Origin: Bacteroidota bacterium
Lineage (GTDB): Bacteria > Bacteroidota > Bacteroidia > Chitinophagales > LD1
Direction of reading: 5' to 3'
Length of the DNA: 57,988 bases
NCBI GenBank assembly: GCA_947475165.1
Contig: CANJLD010000023.1
Span: 1-57,988, forward strand
Part shown: piece by piece, positions 33,772-43,800 of the stretch
How positions within the stretch are numbered: the first letter of the stretch is position 1
Layout of the letters: every line of letters starts with the position of its first letter
The notes under the pieces: model-generated
Told to the model about the DNA's origin: nothing
The model's database searches: none
What the model saw: only the letters and a program-made list of their open reading frames with translations
Made by a program: the position numbers and the translations under genes

Positions 33772-34815
33772 TTGAAAATTTTTACGCGTTTCCTTTTTCT
33801 TTTTTCAATTCTCTTTGCCTTTGTTGGTGTCATCACCAACAAACTAAATGCACAGGACATTCACTTCAGTATGTTCTACGCCAGTCCGCTTAATTTGAAT
33901 CCTGCGCTGACCGGTGTTAACGAATGTAGTTTCCGTGCAGCAGGAATTTACCGCAACCAATGGCGCAGCATCTCTGCTCCTTTTAATACATACTCTGCTT
34001 CGTTCGATATGAAGTTGCTGCAAACAAAATTGCCGAACGATATTTTTGGTGTAGGTGCCATGTTTGTTGGCGATAAAAGCGGTGACGGAAAACTCTCGAT
34101 GAGTAGTGCGATGGTTTCTGCTTCGTTTCACAAAGGATTAGATAAAGCGCATCGTCACTTTCTCGGTCTTGGCATTCAACTCGGATATACTCAAAAAAGT
34201 TTAAAGTGGCAGCAATTAGCTTTCCCAGCGCAGTTTACAGGAACCGATTTTGATTTAAATCAAACAAATGGAGAGAGTTTTACCAAACCAAAAGGCTACT
34301 TCGATTTACAGGCAGGCTTTCTTCATCAATCAACGTTTAACGATGTGATAGGAATGATGACCGGTTTTACCGTTTATCATTTGGCACAACCCAAAGAAAG
34401 TTTCCTTGGCGATAAAACCGTGAAACTTCCTATGCGCTTTACCGTGCATGAAGGCTTGCGCATTAAAGCCATGAGGAATTTCTACATCACACCCAACTTC
34501 ATTTTCCAATATCAGAACAAAGCGAAAGAGATAAACTTCGGAACTGCATTTGAGTATCATCTGCAAACGGCTAAAACAGAAGTAGTGCCAAGCATTGGCG
34601 GATGGTACCGCTTAACCGGGAACGATGCAGCTATTATCAATGTAGGTCTTCAGGCGTTCAACACAAAACTGCTTTTTGCTTACGACATTAATACTTCATC
34701 ACTGAAAAACGCAACAGGCAGCCGTGGTGGTTTTGAATTGGCAATTATATATACCGGATGCTTTAAGAATAAGAGTTTGAACGTGCCAATTCTGGTTCCG
34801 TGTCCGATGATGTAG
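33772..34815 (+). CDS. PorP/SprF family T9SS outer-membrane protein
   Basis: 347 residues, TTG start. The signal peptide (FLFLFSILFAFVGVITNKLNAQ) is followed by DIHFSMFYASPLNLNPALTGV and CSFRAAGIYRNQWRSISAPFNTYSASFD, the conserved opening of PorP/SprF proteins, then a beta-barrel with a GFELAIIYTGCF end. SprF proteins partner with type B T9SS substrates at the outer membrane. Part of the signal peptide is encoded by a palindrome (TTGTTGGTGTCATCACCAA, about 33823-33844) also found at 56629-56652. Downstream are a PorE-like protein and a type B substrate. Confidence 0.92.
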   Translation: MKIFTRFLFLFSILFAFVGVITNKLNAQDIHFSMFYASPLNLNPALTGVNECSFRAAGIYRNQWRSISAPFNTYSASFDMKLLQTKLPNDIFGVGAMFVGDKSGDGKLSMSSAMVSASFHKGLDKAHRHFLGLGIQLGYTQKSLKWQQLAFPAQFTGTDFDLNQTNGESFTKPKGYFDLQAGFLHQSTFNDVIGMMTGFTVYHLAQPKESFLGDKTVKLPMRFTVHEGLRIKAMRNFYITPNFIFQYQNKAKEINFGTAFEYHLQTAKTEVVPSIGGWYRLTGNDAAIINVGLQAFNTKLLFAYDINTSSLKNATGSRGGFELAIIYTGCFKNKSLNVPILVPCPMM

Positions 34816-34842
34816 TACTAATTTTCTAATGACAACTAAGAA

Positions 34843-36894
34843 ATGAGATTCTCGAAAATACTTCTTCTTACTACACTGGTTTGCATTTTGCAATCTGCAT
34901 TTGCCAAGTCTGCCGATGAAAAATTCAACAAGAAAAAATATTTAAAAGCTGCGGAAGAAGCTTTTAAAGCAGGAAGTATTTTTTCGGCTACCGATTTGTA
35001 TTTGAAAATATTGGAGAACGCACCGGAAGAAAAATCTATTCTCTTCAATCTTGCTCAATCGTATTTATTGGCACGCGACTATGAAAATGCTGCCGTTTAT
35101 TTTCAGCGTTGCTACGATGCCGATTCTTCAAGCAACACCCTTGCGCTCTATTATGCAGCACTCACAACTAAAATGCAGGGCAAATACACCGATGCTGTTG
35201 CCATGTTTAAGCGGTTCAATAAAATTTACAAAGAAGATGATGCGCAGAAAATAAAAAAGTGGGCGCGCATAGAAATTGACGGATGCAATTTCGCCATTAA
35301 AGAAGCAAAGCCCGACCCATTTGTAAAGTTGAATCACCTTGATAAGAATGTGAATTCAAATTACGGAGACATGAGTCCGGCATTGCGCGATGATGTTTTG
35401 TATTTCGCTTCTATTAATTCCGACACGGTGCTTGTAATGAAAGCCGACAGAAGCGATGCGAAAAAAGAGAACAACCTAATGAAGATGTATACCAGTAATG
35501 TAACCGGTGATACGTATACTGAGAAAACTCAGATTAAAACATTCAGTATAGAAGGAAAGCATATTTCGAATCCTTCTTTCAGTGAAGACGGAAAGAAATT
35601 CTTTTACACCATTTGCGATGGCGACTTGCTGAAACCAAACTGCGATATCTACGAAAGCGACATGACAGGTGTAGAATGGAGTGCAGGCAAACCGCTTAGC
35701 GAGGAAATAAATCTGAAAGGCTTCACCAACACACAACCTTACTTTGCTAAAAGCAGTAATGGCAGCGATGTGCTTTACTTTGTTTCAAACCGTGAAGGAG
35801 GCAGAGGCGGTTTAGATATTTGGTACAGCGCAGTGAACAAGAAAGGCGAGTTTAGCACACCAAAAAATTTAGGCAACAAGATAAATACAGACCGCGATGA
35901 AGTAACACCGTTTTACGATTCAAAATCGTCTACGCTTTATTTCAGTAGCAATGGTTTTATCAGCATGGGGGGGTCAGATATTTTTAAATCTGCCAGCGAT
36001 GCAAACGGAAAATTTAATAATAGCGCAGAAAATTTAGGCGCACCATTCAACAGTGCTTGCGATGATAATTACTTCCGCTATTCTAAAAACAGCGAAGAAG
36101 GGTACTTAGTTTCTAATCGTCCGGGAATTTTTTCGGTGCGCGGTAAAACATGTTGTTTCGATATTTTCAGCTACAAATACGACCGCAGATTCTGGTTGGC
36201 TGTAAAGGGGCAAGTGTTTGATGATGCAACTCAACAGCCTATTAGCGGGGCATTTATCAATCTATCGCTTCGCAGTAATAACATAACAGAAAGTGATGTG
36301 GTGATAGCTAACGATTCTTCGAAGACAGAAACTCCTTTTTTCTTCAATTTAAAACCGGAGAAACTTTATAAAGTTTCTGCTACTAAAGATGGCTACTTCG
36401 CTTCTTCTCAACAATTCAGCACAGTTGGTTTAACCAAGAGCGATACGCAAGTGGTAAATATCTATCTCAAGAAATTAGAGAAGAACAAAGCTTACCGCCT
36501 CAACAATATTTATTACGATTTCGATAAATCTGATTTGCGGAACGAATCAAAAACAACCCTCGACACCCTTTACAACATCTTAATGGAAAACCCGACCATT
36601 ATTATTGAGTTGAGTTCGCATACCGATGTGAGAGGAAGTGATGAATACAATTTGAATCTTTCGCAAAAGCGCGCTGAAAGTTGTGTAAATTATCTCATCA
36701 ACGAAAAAGGAATTCCAAAAGAAAGAATAAGTGCTAAGGGATATGGTGAAACAAAAAAACTGGATGATTGCGCCAAGTATCCGGAGTGTCCGCAAGACCA
36801 AAGTGGAGATTGTCCTTGCCACCAGTTGAACCGGAGAACAGAATTTAAGATTATAGGAGAATTAGATGGCAAATTGATTTACGAAAACGAATAA
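34843..36894 (+). CDS. OmpA family protein with TPR and WD40-like repeats (PorE-like)
   Basis: 683 residues, signal peptide to about residue 21 (QSAFAKS). TPR-like helices at about 25-125 (ILFNLAQSYLLARDYENAAVYFQRCYD). PD40/WD40-like propeller at about 155-430 (GDMSPALRDDVLYFAS, SNREGGRGGLDIWYSAV, PFYDSKSSTLYFSSNGF). A carboxypeptidase-regulatory-like beta sandwich at about 445-540 (VKGQVFDDATQQPISGAFINL). OmpA domain at about 555-680 with YDFDKSDLRNESKTTLD and SSHTDVRGSDEYNLNLSQKRAESV-like segments that bind peptidoglycan. The same domain order is seen in PorE, which ties the T9SS to the cell wall. Confidence 0.92.
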   Translation: MRFSKILLLTTLVCILQSAFAKSADEKFNKKKYLKAAEEAFKAGSIFSATDLYLKILENAPEEKSILFNLAQSYLLARDYENAAVYFQRCYDADSSSNTLALYYAALTTKMQGKYTDAVAMFKRFNKIYKEDDAQKIKKWARIEIDGCNFAIKEAKPDPFVKLNHLDKNVNSNYGDMSPALRDDVLYFASINSDTVLVMKADRSDAKKENNLMKMYTSNVTGDTYTEKTQIKTFSIEGKHISNPSFSEDGKKFFYTICDGDLLKPNCDIYESDMTGVEWSAGKPLSEEINLKGFTNTQPYFAKSSNGSDVLYFVSNREGGRGGLDIWYSAVNKKGEFSTPKNLGNKINTDRDEVTPFYDSKSSTLYFSSNGFISMGGSDIFKSASDANGKFNNSAENLGAPFNSACDDNYFRYSKNSEEGYLVSNRPGIFSVRGKTCCFDIFSYKYDRRFWLAVKGQVFDDATQQPISGAFINLSLRSNNITESDVVIANDSSKTETPFFFNLKPEKLYKVSATKDGYFASSQQFSTVGLTKSDTQVVNIYLKKLEKNKAYRLNNIYYDFDKSDLRNESKTTLDTLYNILMENPTIIIELSSHTDVRGSDEYNLNLSQKRAESCVNYLINEKGIPKERISAKGYGETKKLDDCAKYPECPQDQSGDCPCHQLNRRTEFKIIGELDGKLIYENE

Positions 36895-36897
36895 ACA

Positions 36898-36930
36898 CCC
36901 CTAAATCCCCTAAAGGGGACTTAAATACAA
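36898..36930 (+). repeat. CCCCTAAATCCCCTAAAGGGG-type repeat ahead of the 36933 gene
   Basis: Begins 3 bases after the stop of the OmpA gene and ends 2 bases before the GTG of the next gene, reading CCCCTAAATCCCCTAAAGGG, GACTTAAATACAA. It is nearly identical to 49852-49883 and to the - strand copy at 17016-17047, always just upstream of a start codon. Confidence 0.8.
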
Positions 36931-36932
36931 TT

Positions 36933-39900
36933 GTGAAAAAAACAGTCTTATTACTACTTACCGGGTTTATTTTTTCGCTTGTTTCTGCACAGCAACAAAT
37001 TCTTTTACTTACAGAAGATTTTGAAGCCACTACCACTTTCGATTTTGCCACCGGTGGCGTGGGAACTAATTCAGGAAATAACCAATGGATTATCAATGAT
37101 GTGTTTGACGGCACTCCGCTTTATCCTACTACTCCTCCGCAGGATAGTGTGGTGAGCGGACAAATCAATCCGAACAATGCACCCTTCTCTAAATATTTGC
37201 ACATACACGATTTTGCCAGCGGAATAACCAATGCTAACTGGAATACCGGCACAACCAGCGACCGGTTTACTTTTTTAGGCAGTTCATTTTGCACTTTAGG
37301 TATGAGCGATGTAAAGTTTAAATTCTTCTGGATTTGCGAAGGTGTTCCGAGTAATGCTTACGGTGAAGTGTATTACCGCATTGAGGGCGGTGCTTGGATT
37401 AAGACCGGACAAACGGAATACTCTAACCAGTCGAAATGGAAGTATGAAGAGATTCTTGACCCTGCTTTTGAAAATGTAGAGAACCTTCAATTCGGCTTTA
37501 GATGGGTGAATGGTGCCAATGGAGGAACTTCTAATGTTTCGTTTGGCATTGACCATATTATAGCGGTTGGTACTTTCAATGCCAATCCGAACAATCCTGT
37601 GAGTGTGTCAATCAACTTACTTTCACCCCAAACTGTTTGTCAGGATAATTTTTTGACTATCGGTTATTCACTCAGCCAGCCTTTGTGCGATGGTAGTTAC
37701 CGGATTGAAATGAGCGATGCCAATGGTAACTTTAGCAATCCTTTTAACGGAGGTGTGTTTACCATTTTTGCTCCCGACACGAACGGATTTATCGGTTTTC
37801 AGGTACCGAATAATGTAACCGGCACCTGTTTTAAAATCCGTATTAACCGCATTAGCCCTGAACCGCAAATAGTTGGCGAAGCCAGTGCCTGCTTTACCAT
37901 TATTGATTGCCCCGAATCAATAACGACCAGTAGCGCACCGGTGATGAGCGATATAGATACTACGTGTTTACTAAGTGTGATTGATGTAAAGTTTAACTCG
38001 TTTGGGGTGTTTGGTCCGAATGGTTCTATCAATATATATAAAGCACAACTATCAGATGCCAACGGAAGTTTTGCTTCGCCTTTTCAATTAGGAACGTTGT
38101 ATTCCAATGAAGCATTTCCCGGCCAACCAGGTACAGTTAGCGGTTTAATTCCGGGCAATGTGCCACCCGGTTGCGGTTATTATATCCGAATCGTTTCCAC
38201 TTCTCCCACTGTAATAGGAACTGTAATTGGTCCTTTCTGCCTAACCCAATGCGATGAGTTGACGAACAACCACGAAGATTTAAGTTTCTGTATTCACTCC
38301 GGACCTAACCCTTTGTGCGATAGTTTTAATATTCATCCGAACCAATGGAACAATCAGGCGAACTACGACACCTGCAACAACTGGACAATTGAGTTGCGCA
38401 GCATGATGAGTTTTGCTTTGGTGAACAGCGGAGGTTTGGCAGTTTATCACGATAGCGTTGGAGGAAATTTTCTATTGTGTATGCCATCGGTGCGAGATTC
38501 GTTACCGGTAGCACCCGGAGCCTATTACATGCGCATAGTAAGCAACTGCTCTGACCAGACATGGAACCAAACCGGTAGTGTAATACGAATTACCATTGGC
38601 GCACCGGACACTATTCCTCCGCAAATTTTGATGAACGATACTGTGGAATGTAATTTTGGATTGGTGGCTTTAACAGTTAGTCCATTTAATCATCCGCCTT
38701 CCGATTATGAATGGGCTTCGAATATTCTGAATAACGGCAACGCGTTTATCTGGCCTTATAATCCATTGCTGATTGATTTCTCTACCAATCCGCCTAATGC
38801 AGGAACGTATATTTTTTATGTGCGCGAAAAGAACTTTGGTTGCTATGGGCCTTATTCTTCGGCAGGAAGACTTACGCTCATTAGTAAACCAACACCTACT
38901 ATCTCCGGTCCGCATCAAGTTTGCTTGGGCGATACGGTTACCTACAGCGTAGGATTTTTAGCAAAAACCGATTATGAATGGACAGCCCCGAACGGTGTAA
39001 TCATTTTAGATAAAGCCAATAGCCAAACAACAGTAATATTTGACTCGGTAGGAACTTTCACGCTCACCAATTCTTCGCTGAACGATTGCGGGTTTAATAG
39101 CGGAACGTATGATGTAAATGTAATTACCCTGTTCAGCGTAAATGCCGGATTAGACCAGCAGGTTTGTGAAGGAGACACCGTTCAGTTAGTCGGCAAATCT
39201 GGCGACCTTGATAAACTTTTTATAACCAGCGATACCGCTCATGCACAATACGGCAAGCCCGGTGCTATGTTCAATATTATTGCACATGCCGATGTAGTTA
39301 TTGATTCGTTTGCTGTGAAATATTCTACAGCACAGATAAATTCGGTGAATGCAGAAATTTATGGCAAACAAGGTGGCTATAAAACCTTTGAACAAAGCCA
39401 GTTTAGTTGGAATCAAATTGGAGGCTACAATGGCGTATCACCTTCGCCTTTAAATCAGTTTACAATAATTCCGTATTTCTTAAACCAACCCATTGCGGCT
39501 GGCGACACGTTTGCTTTTTATGTTACTACTTCCAACACTTCTCCGGTAATAAATCAGGCAATTAGCCCTACTAACGGCTTGCCGGGCAGTATTTATAAAA
39601 CCGATGGTATTATTGATTTTGCACAAGGCACTGCTAACAATTATCCGTTTGGTGCATTCAGTGCACGCGTGCTAAACCTTCGCATTTATTATTCTACCAA
39701 AGCCGGTTTATCGTATTTATGGAACACCGGTGACACTACAGCCACACTGATATTACAGGCTTCGCAAACAGGCATGTATAACTTACAAGTGTATGATACC
39801 AGCGGCTGTAAGAACCGCGATTCGGTTTTAATAGCTGTAAACCCTGCGCCTTTAGTTAATGCAGGACCGGATACGCTTATTTGCGGTGGTAACAATTATG

Positions 39901-40592
39901 TGATGAACGGCATTTCGAATGCACCTGTAGTAGAATGGTCGCCTGCCACCGGTTTAAGTGCAACAGATATTTTAAATCCAGTTTGGAATAATAATCAGCC
40001 TGCTACTTATTACCTGAAAGGCACCGATGCCATAGGCTGTAAGAATATTGATTCAGTTTTCATCAATGTAATTCCAATAAGTATAAATGCAGGACCAGAT
40101 ACCACTTTATGTGCCGGTCAAATTTATGTGATGCCTGCAAGTTTTTCGGGCAGCAATGTAATATGGAATCCTGCAAGTGGTTTAAGTTCTGTTTCTGTTT
40201 TAAACCCTGAGTTCAGCAATACCGAAGCGGTAGAATATATATTGATAGGAACCGACAGCAACGGATGCGTAGCTAAAGACACCGTGCTTATACAGGTAGG
40301 CTGCAACAGTTTAAAAATTCCGCAGGCATTTACACCTAACGGTGATGGCGTGAACGACCACTTTACTGTATTTGGCGATGTAGCTTCTTACGAAATAAGA
40401 ATATTCAACCGTTGGGGCGAGTTAGTTTATAATTCGAAAGATGAGAGCGAACTTAACGATTTGAACCGAGGCTGGGACGGAACTTTTAAAGGTTCGTTAC
40501 AGCAAATAGGCACTTTTGTTTACTACATTACCGCTACGGATTTTGGCAATAATTTGGTAGAGAAAAAAGGAAACCTAACCTTAATACGATAA
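36933..40592 (+). CDS. Giant T9SS type B secreted protein (gliding motility-associated C-terminal domain)
   Basis: 1219 residues, GTG start, signal peptide MKKTVLLLLTGFIFSLVSAQ. The N-terminal part (about 25-215) looks like a jelly-roll domain (EDFEATTTFDFATGGVGTNSGNNQW). Next come several beta domains and PKD/Ig-like repeats, each with a VNAGPDTLICGG-like motif (NAGLDQQVCEGDT, NAGPDTLICGGNN, NAGPDTTLCAGQ). The last 80 residues are a type B sorting domain: IPQAFTPNGDGVNDHFTVFG, IRIFNRWGELVYNS, WDGTFKGSLQQIGTFVYYITA, KGNLTLIR. A surface adhesin-like role is likely; the passenger function is unknown. It follows SprF and PorE-like genes. Confidence 0.92.
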   Translation: MKKTVLLLLTGFIFSLVSAQQQILLLTEDFEATTTFDFATGGVGTNSGNNQWIINDVFDGTPLYPTTPPQDSVVSGQINPNNAPFSKYLHIHDFASGITNANWNTGTTSDRFTFLGSSFCTLGMSDVKFKFFWICEGVPSNAYGEVYYRIEGGAWIKTGQTEYSNQSKWKYEEILDPAFENVENLQFGFRWVNGANGGTSNVSFGIDHIIAVGTFNANPNNPVSVSINLLSPQTVCQDNFLTIGYSLSQPLCDGSYRIEMSDANGNFSNPFNGGVFTIFAPDTNGFIGFQVPNNVTGTCFKIRINRISPEPQIVGEASACFTIIDCPESITTSSAPVMSDIDTTCLLSVIDVKFNSFGVFGPNGSINIYKAQLSDANGSFASPFQLGTLYSNEAFPGQPGTVSGLIPGNVPPGCGYYIRIVSTSPTVIGTVIGPFCLTQCDELTNNHEDLSFCIHSGPNPLCDSFNIHPNQWNNQANYDTCNNWTIELRSMMSFALVNSGGLAVYHDSVGGNFLLCMPSVRDSLPVAPGAYYMRIVSNCSDQTWNQTGSVIRITIGAPDTIPPQILMNDTVECNFGLVALTVSPFNHPPSDYEWASNILNNGNAFIWPYNPLLIDFSTNPPNAGTYIFYVREKNFGCYGPYSSAGRLTLISKPTPTISGPHQVCLGDTVTYSVGFLAKTDYEWTAPNGVIILDKANSQTTVIFDSVGTFTLTNSSLNDCGFNSGTYDVNVITLFSVNAGLDQQVCEGDTVQLVGKSGDLDKLFITSDTAHAQYGKPGAMFNIIAHADVVIDSFAVKYSTAQINSVNAEIYGKQGGYKTFEQSQFSWNQIGGYNGVSPSPLNQFTIIPYFLNQPIAAGDTFAFYVTTSNTSPVINQAISPTNGLPGSIYKTDGIIDFAQGTANNYPFGAFSARVLNLRIYYSTKAGLSYLWNTGDTTATLILQASQTGMYNLQVYDTSGCKNRDSVLIAVNPAPLVNAGPDTLICGGNNYVMNGISNAPVVEWSPATGLSATDILNPVWNNNQPATYYLKGTDAIGCKNIDSVFINVIPISINAGPDTTLCAGQIYVMPASFSGSNVIWNPASGLSSVSVLNPEFSNTEAVEYILIGTDSNGCVAKDTVLIQVGCNSLKIPQAFTPNGDGVNDHFTVFGDVASYEIRIFNRWGELVYNSKDESELNDLNRGWDGTFKGSLQQIGTFVYYITATDFGNNLVEKKGNLTLIR

Positions 40593-40612
40593 ACTTCTCC
40601 TCTCCTTCCACA

Positions 40613-40897
40613 ATGCAAATTCAATTAGAACAAACCGAAAACAAAGGAGCTTTCTTCATAGAAGAAACTGGAAAGCGTTTAGCCGAAATAACTTTCAGCA
40701 AAGCCTGAGATGGCTTAATTATCATTGACCACACTGAAGTGAGCGATGCTTTACGTGGCACCGTTGCGGGTAAGAAATTTGTTACAGAAGCCGTTGAATA
40801 TGCACGAAAGAATAATCTCAAAATTCTTCCGCTTTGCCCATTTGCTTAGTCAGTGTTTGAACGCACACCGGAATTTGCCGATGTGTTGAAGAATTAA
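40613..40897 (+). pseudogene. GNAT N-acetyltransferase (COG2388/YidJ-like) with two in-frame stop codons
   Basis: A continuous 95-codon frame from ATG 40613 to TAA 40895-40897 reads as a small GNAT protein: MQIQLEQTENKGAFFIEET, LAEITFSKA, stop, DGLIIIDHTEVSDALRGT, AGKKFVTEAVEYARKNN, LKILPLCPFA, stop, SVFERTPEFADVLKN. The stops are TGA (at the usual Gly position) and TAG (at the usual Lys of CPFAKSVF). No frameshift is present, so the gene died recently, or the bases need confirmation. Its stop overlaps the stop of the - strand gene at 40894. Confidence 0.85.
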
Positions 40898-43800
40898 AAC
40901 TGCACTAACAACTTACGGTGAACAGTAGTTCCATTGGTTTTAAGCTGCAACAGATAGCAACCGGAAAGAATTTTGTCCAAAGCAATCTGCGTTTTATCTT
41001 TCTCAATTATGATTGAGTAAACCAGTTTACCCGAAATATCGAAAACATTCAATTGCGCATTTGCAGTTTGTCTGCTATTCCATTGCAGTTCAAAACTTCC
41101 ATTGTTCGGATTCGGTGAAACAGTAAATGAATAAGCATCTGCCTCGTTTATTCCTGTGCAAGTTATTACTTCAATAGTTTCGGTGGCGGTATTAATGCAT
41201 CCGTTGTTATCTGTATAAGTATAAGTCACTGTTTGGTTACCGGCACCAACAATAGCCGGATCAAACAAACTTCCGATTATACCGGTGCCTGAAAATGTTC
41301 CGCCCGCTGGACTTTGACTGGTAAGTGTAAAGGATGAAGCTGAACTGCAAACCTGATCAACATTACCCGAAAGGGTGACAACCGGAAGTGAATTCACCAC
41401 AACATCTACAGGAACAGAAACTGCGGTACAACTTCCCGCTTCGGTAACTGTAACCGTAAAACTGCCGCTGGCATTTACAGTAATGCTTTGTGAAGTGGCA
41501 CTATTGCTCCATTGATATGCCGAACCATTTGATGCCGTTAACTGCACCGAACCTCCTTCGCAAAAAGTGGTAGCCCCGGTTGGTGTAATTCCTGCCACAG
41601 TACTGTTGCTGATAGTTACAGTTATTGCAGATGAAGTAGCCGTGCAAGAGTGATTATCAGCTACCGTAACTATAAAGTTTCCATTAGTTGAAACCGTAAT
41701 ACTTTGCGTAACAGCATTAGTGCTCCACAAATAACTCATACCTGCAACTGCAGAAAGAACAACACTATCGCCCGGACAAATAGTAGTAGGTTGGTTGGTA
41801 GTGACTGTAGCGTCGGGTGAAGTATAAACAACAATATTTACCGAAGCAGAATTACTGCAATTATTTGCATCGGTAATAGTAACCAGATAGTTTCCTGCCT
41901 GACTTACTGTAATAGATTGCACTGTTGAGTTATTACTCCAGTGATAAGTAGTGGCATTATTAGCTATTAGAATTACACTTGAACCCGGACAAAAACTTGT
42001 TGCTCCGTTAGCGCTTATTGAAGCAGTTGGCAATGAGTTTACTGTAACTGTTGTAGAAGTAGAAACAGCCGAACAATTATTTCCGTTTGTAACAGTAACC
42101 AAATAAGAACCGGACTGGTTTGTGCTGATTGTTTGTGTTGTAGCATTGTTACTCCAATGGTAAGTCATTCCCGCTGGAGCACTAAGAGTTACACTTCCGC
42201 CTTGGCAAAATGTTGTTGCACCGTTTGGAGTAATAGTAGCACTTGGAAGGGAATGTACAGTGATAGTTGTAGAAGAAGAAACTGCCGAACAGTTATTTCC
42301 ATTAGTAACTGTAACTATATATCCACCACTTTGATTTACACCAATAGTTTGCGAAGTGGCATTATTGCTCCAGTGATAAGTTAAACCGGCTGGCGCACTT
42401 AAAATTACACTTCCTCCCTGACAAAACGCTGTAGCACCAGATGGCGTAACCGTGCTTGAAGGAGCCAAACCGGTAGTTAAACTAAGAGCATTTGAATTGG
42501 CATAGCATCCATTATACACCTGCACCTTATAATTTCCAGCATTACCGGCCAGGTAAGAAGCAGATGTTGCATTCGCAATCAGCGTATCGTTTTTAAACCA
42601 TTGGTAGTTGTAACCGTTGCCGGTGGTGGCGTTCAGCGTAATACTATTGCCCGGGCAAATAACCGTTGAGCCGGAAGTAACATTAGCTACGGGCGAAGAG
42701 TTAACCGTTAAAGCAATAGTATCGGATAGCGAATTGTTTGGACCCAGAAAAATTTTTACATGATAATTTCCGCCCTGCGTAGCAGTATAGGCAAATGAGG
42801 TAGCGTTGCTGATGCTTGCTCCATTACGGTACCATTGATAACTATAACCAACACCTTCAATAGTTTTTAAAACCACCGACTGACCGTTGCAGAAAGTAGT
42901 CGCTCCTTGTGGCAGAACTCTCCGATCAATAATTAAATTTTCATCACCAGCCACATAAGGCATATATCCAAAGAACACCATCATCATTTCATCAGTAGTG
43001 GCTTCACCGGCTACTACGTTTTGTGGTGGTGTGCTTGGGTTGTCGGGATTGTTGGTGGTGTTATCGTAAGTAGCTATTGCTTTTAAAGTAGAATTGGAAG
43101 GCACCTTCACCGCGTTAGGAAAAACATACGTATCCTGCCAATGAAAATCCCAATCGGGAATATCTACAAAGCGGATAGTGTCGTTTGGAATAGTGGTAGT
43201 TGCAAAACTTTTAATCGTTCTGCCAATTAAATGCATGTGTGGAAATGCAGAAAGAAAAGTAAAGTTACTTCCACCGCTTCCAGCCGACTCGGTAAACGTT
43301 TTGGTCTGGTTGGCAGGAATACTAAGCGAGGGCGTAATGTTTTGCAGGTGATTCAGCAAAGGCCAAACGGTAATTTCGCGCTGCGGGGTGGAAGTTATTT
43401 TAAAATTAATACGCGTGCTATCTACCAAACCCTGACTGCCTGAAGGGTAATGAACCTGCACAACTATGTTTGTATTAGCCGCCAAGCGGAAGCCGGTACC
43501 TACCGGTGTGTAGTAAGGCGAAGCACCGGGTGTCCAGCCGGCAATTAATTTACTTGCCAAAGAACCTGTGCCACCCGCATTGGTATAACCGGGACCGGAT
43601 TGATTAGCATCTAACTGTGCGGGAGTATTAGTGGAATCCTGAAAAATAAGTACGTGATGCACTACATGCGTATTGCCGGGAATTACTTCTACTGCAGTAA
43701 TATAACTGCCTGCCGGTATAGTAGTGGTGATAGGAAAATTGCGGTATACATCGTTGTTAGCACCAATAGCGTAAGTGGGTATTTTTACTGAGAGGTCAAC

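Noticed and set aside
41390-42720. Tandem DNA repeats of about 230 bases as a mobile or regulatory repeat
   Set aside because: They are codons for diverged Ig-like domains in the - strand secreted protein and stay in frame.
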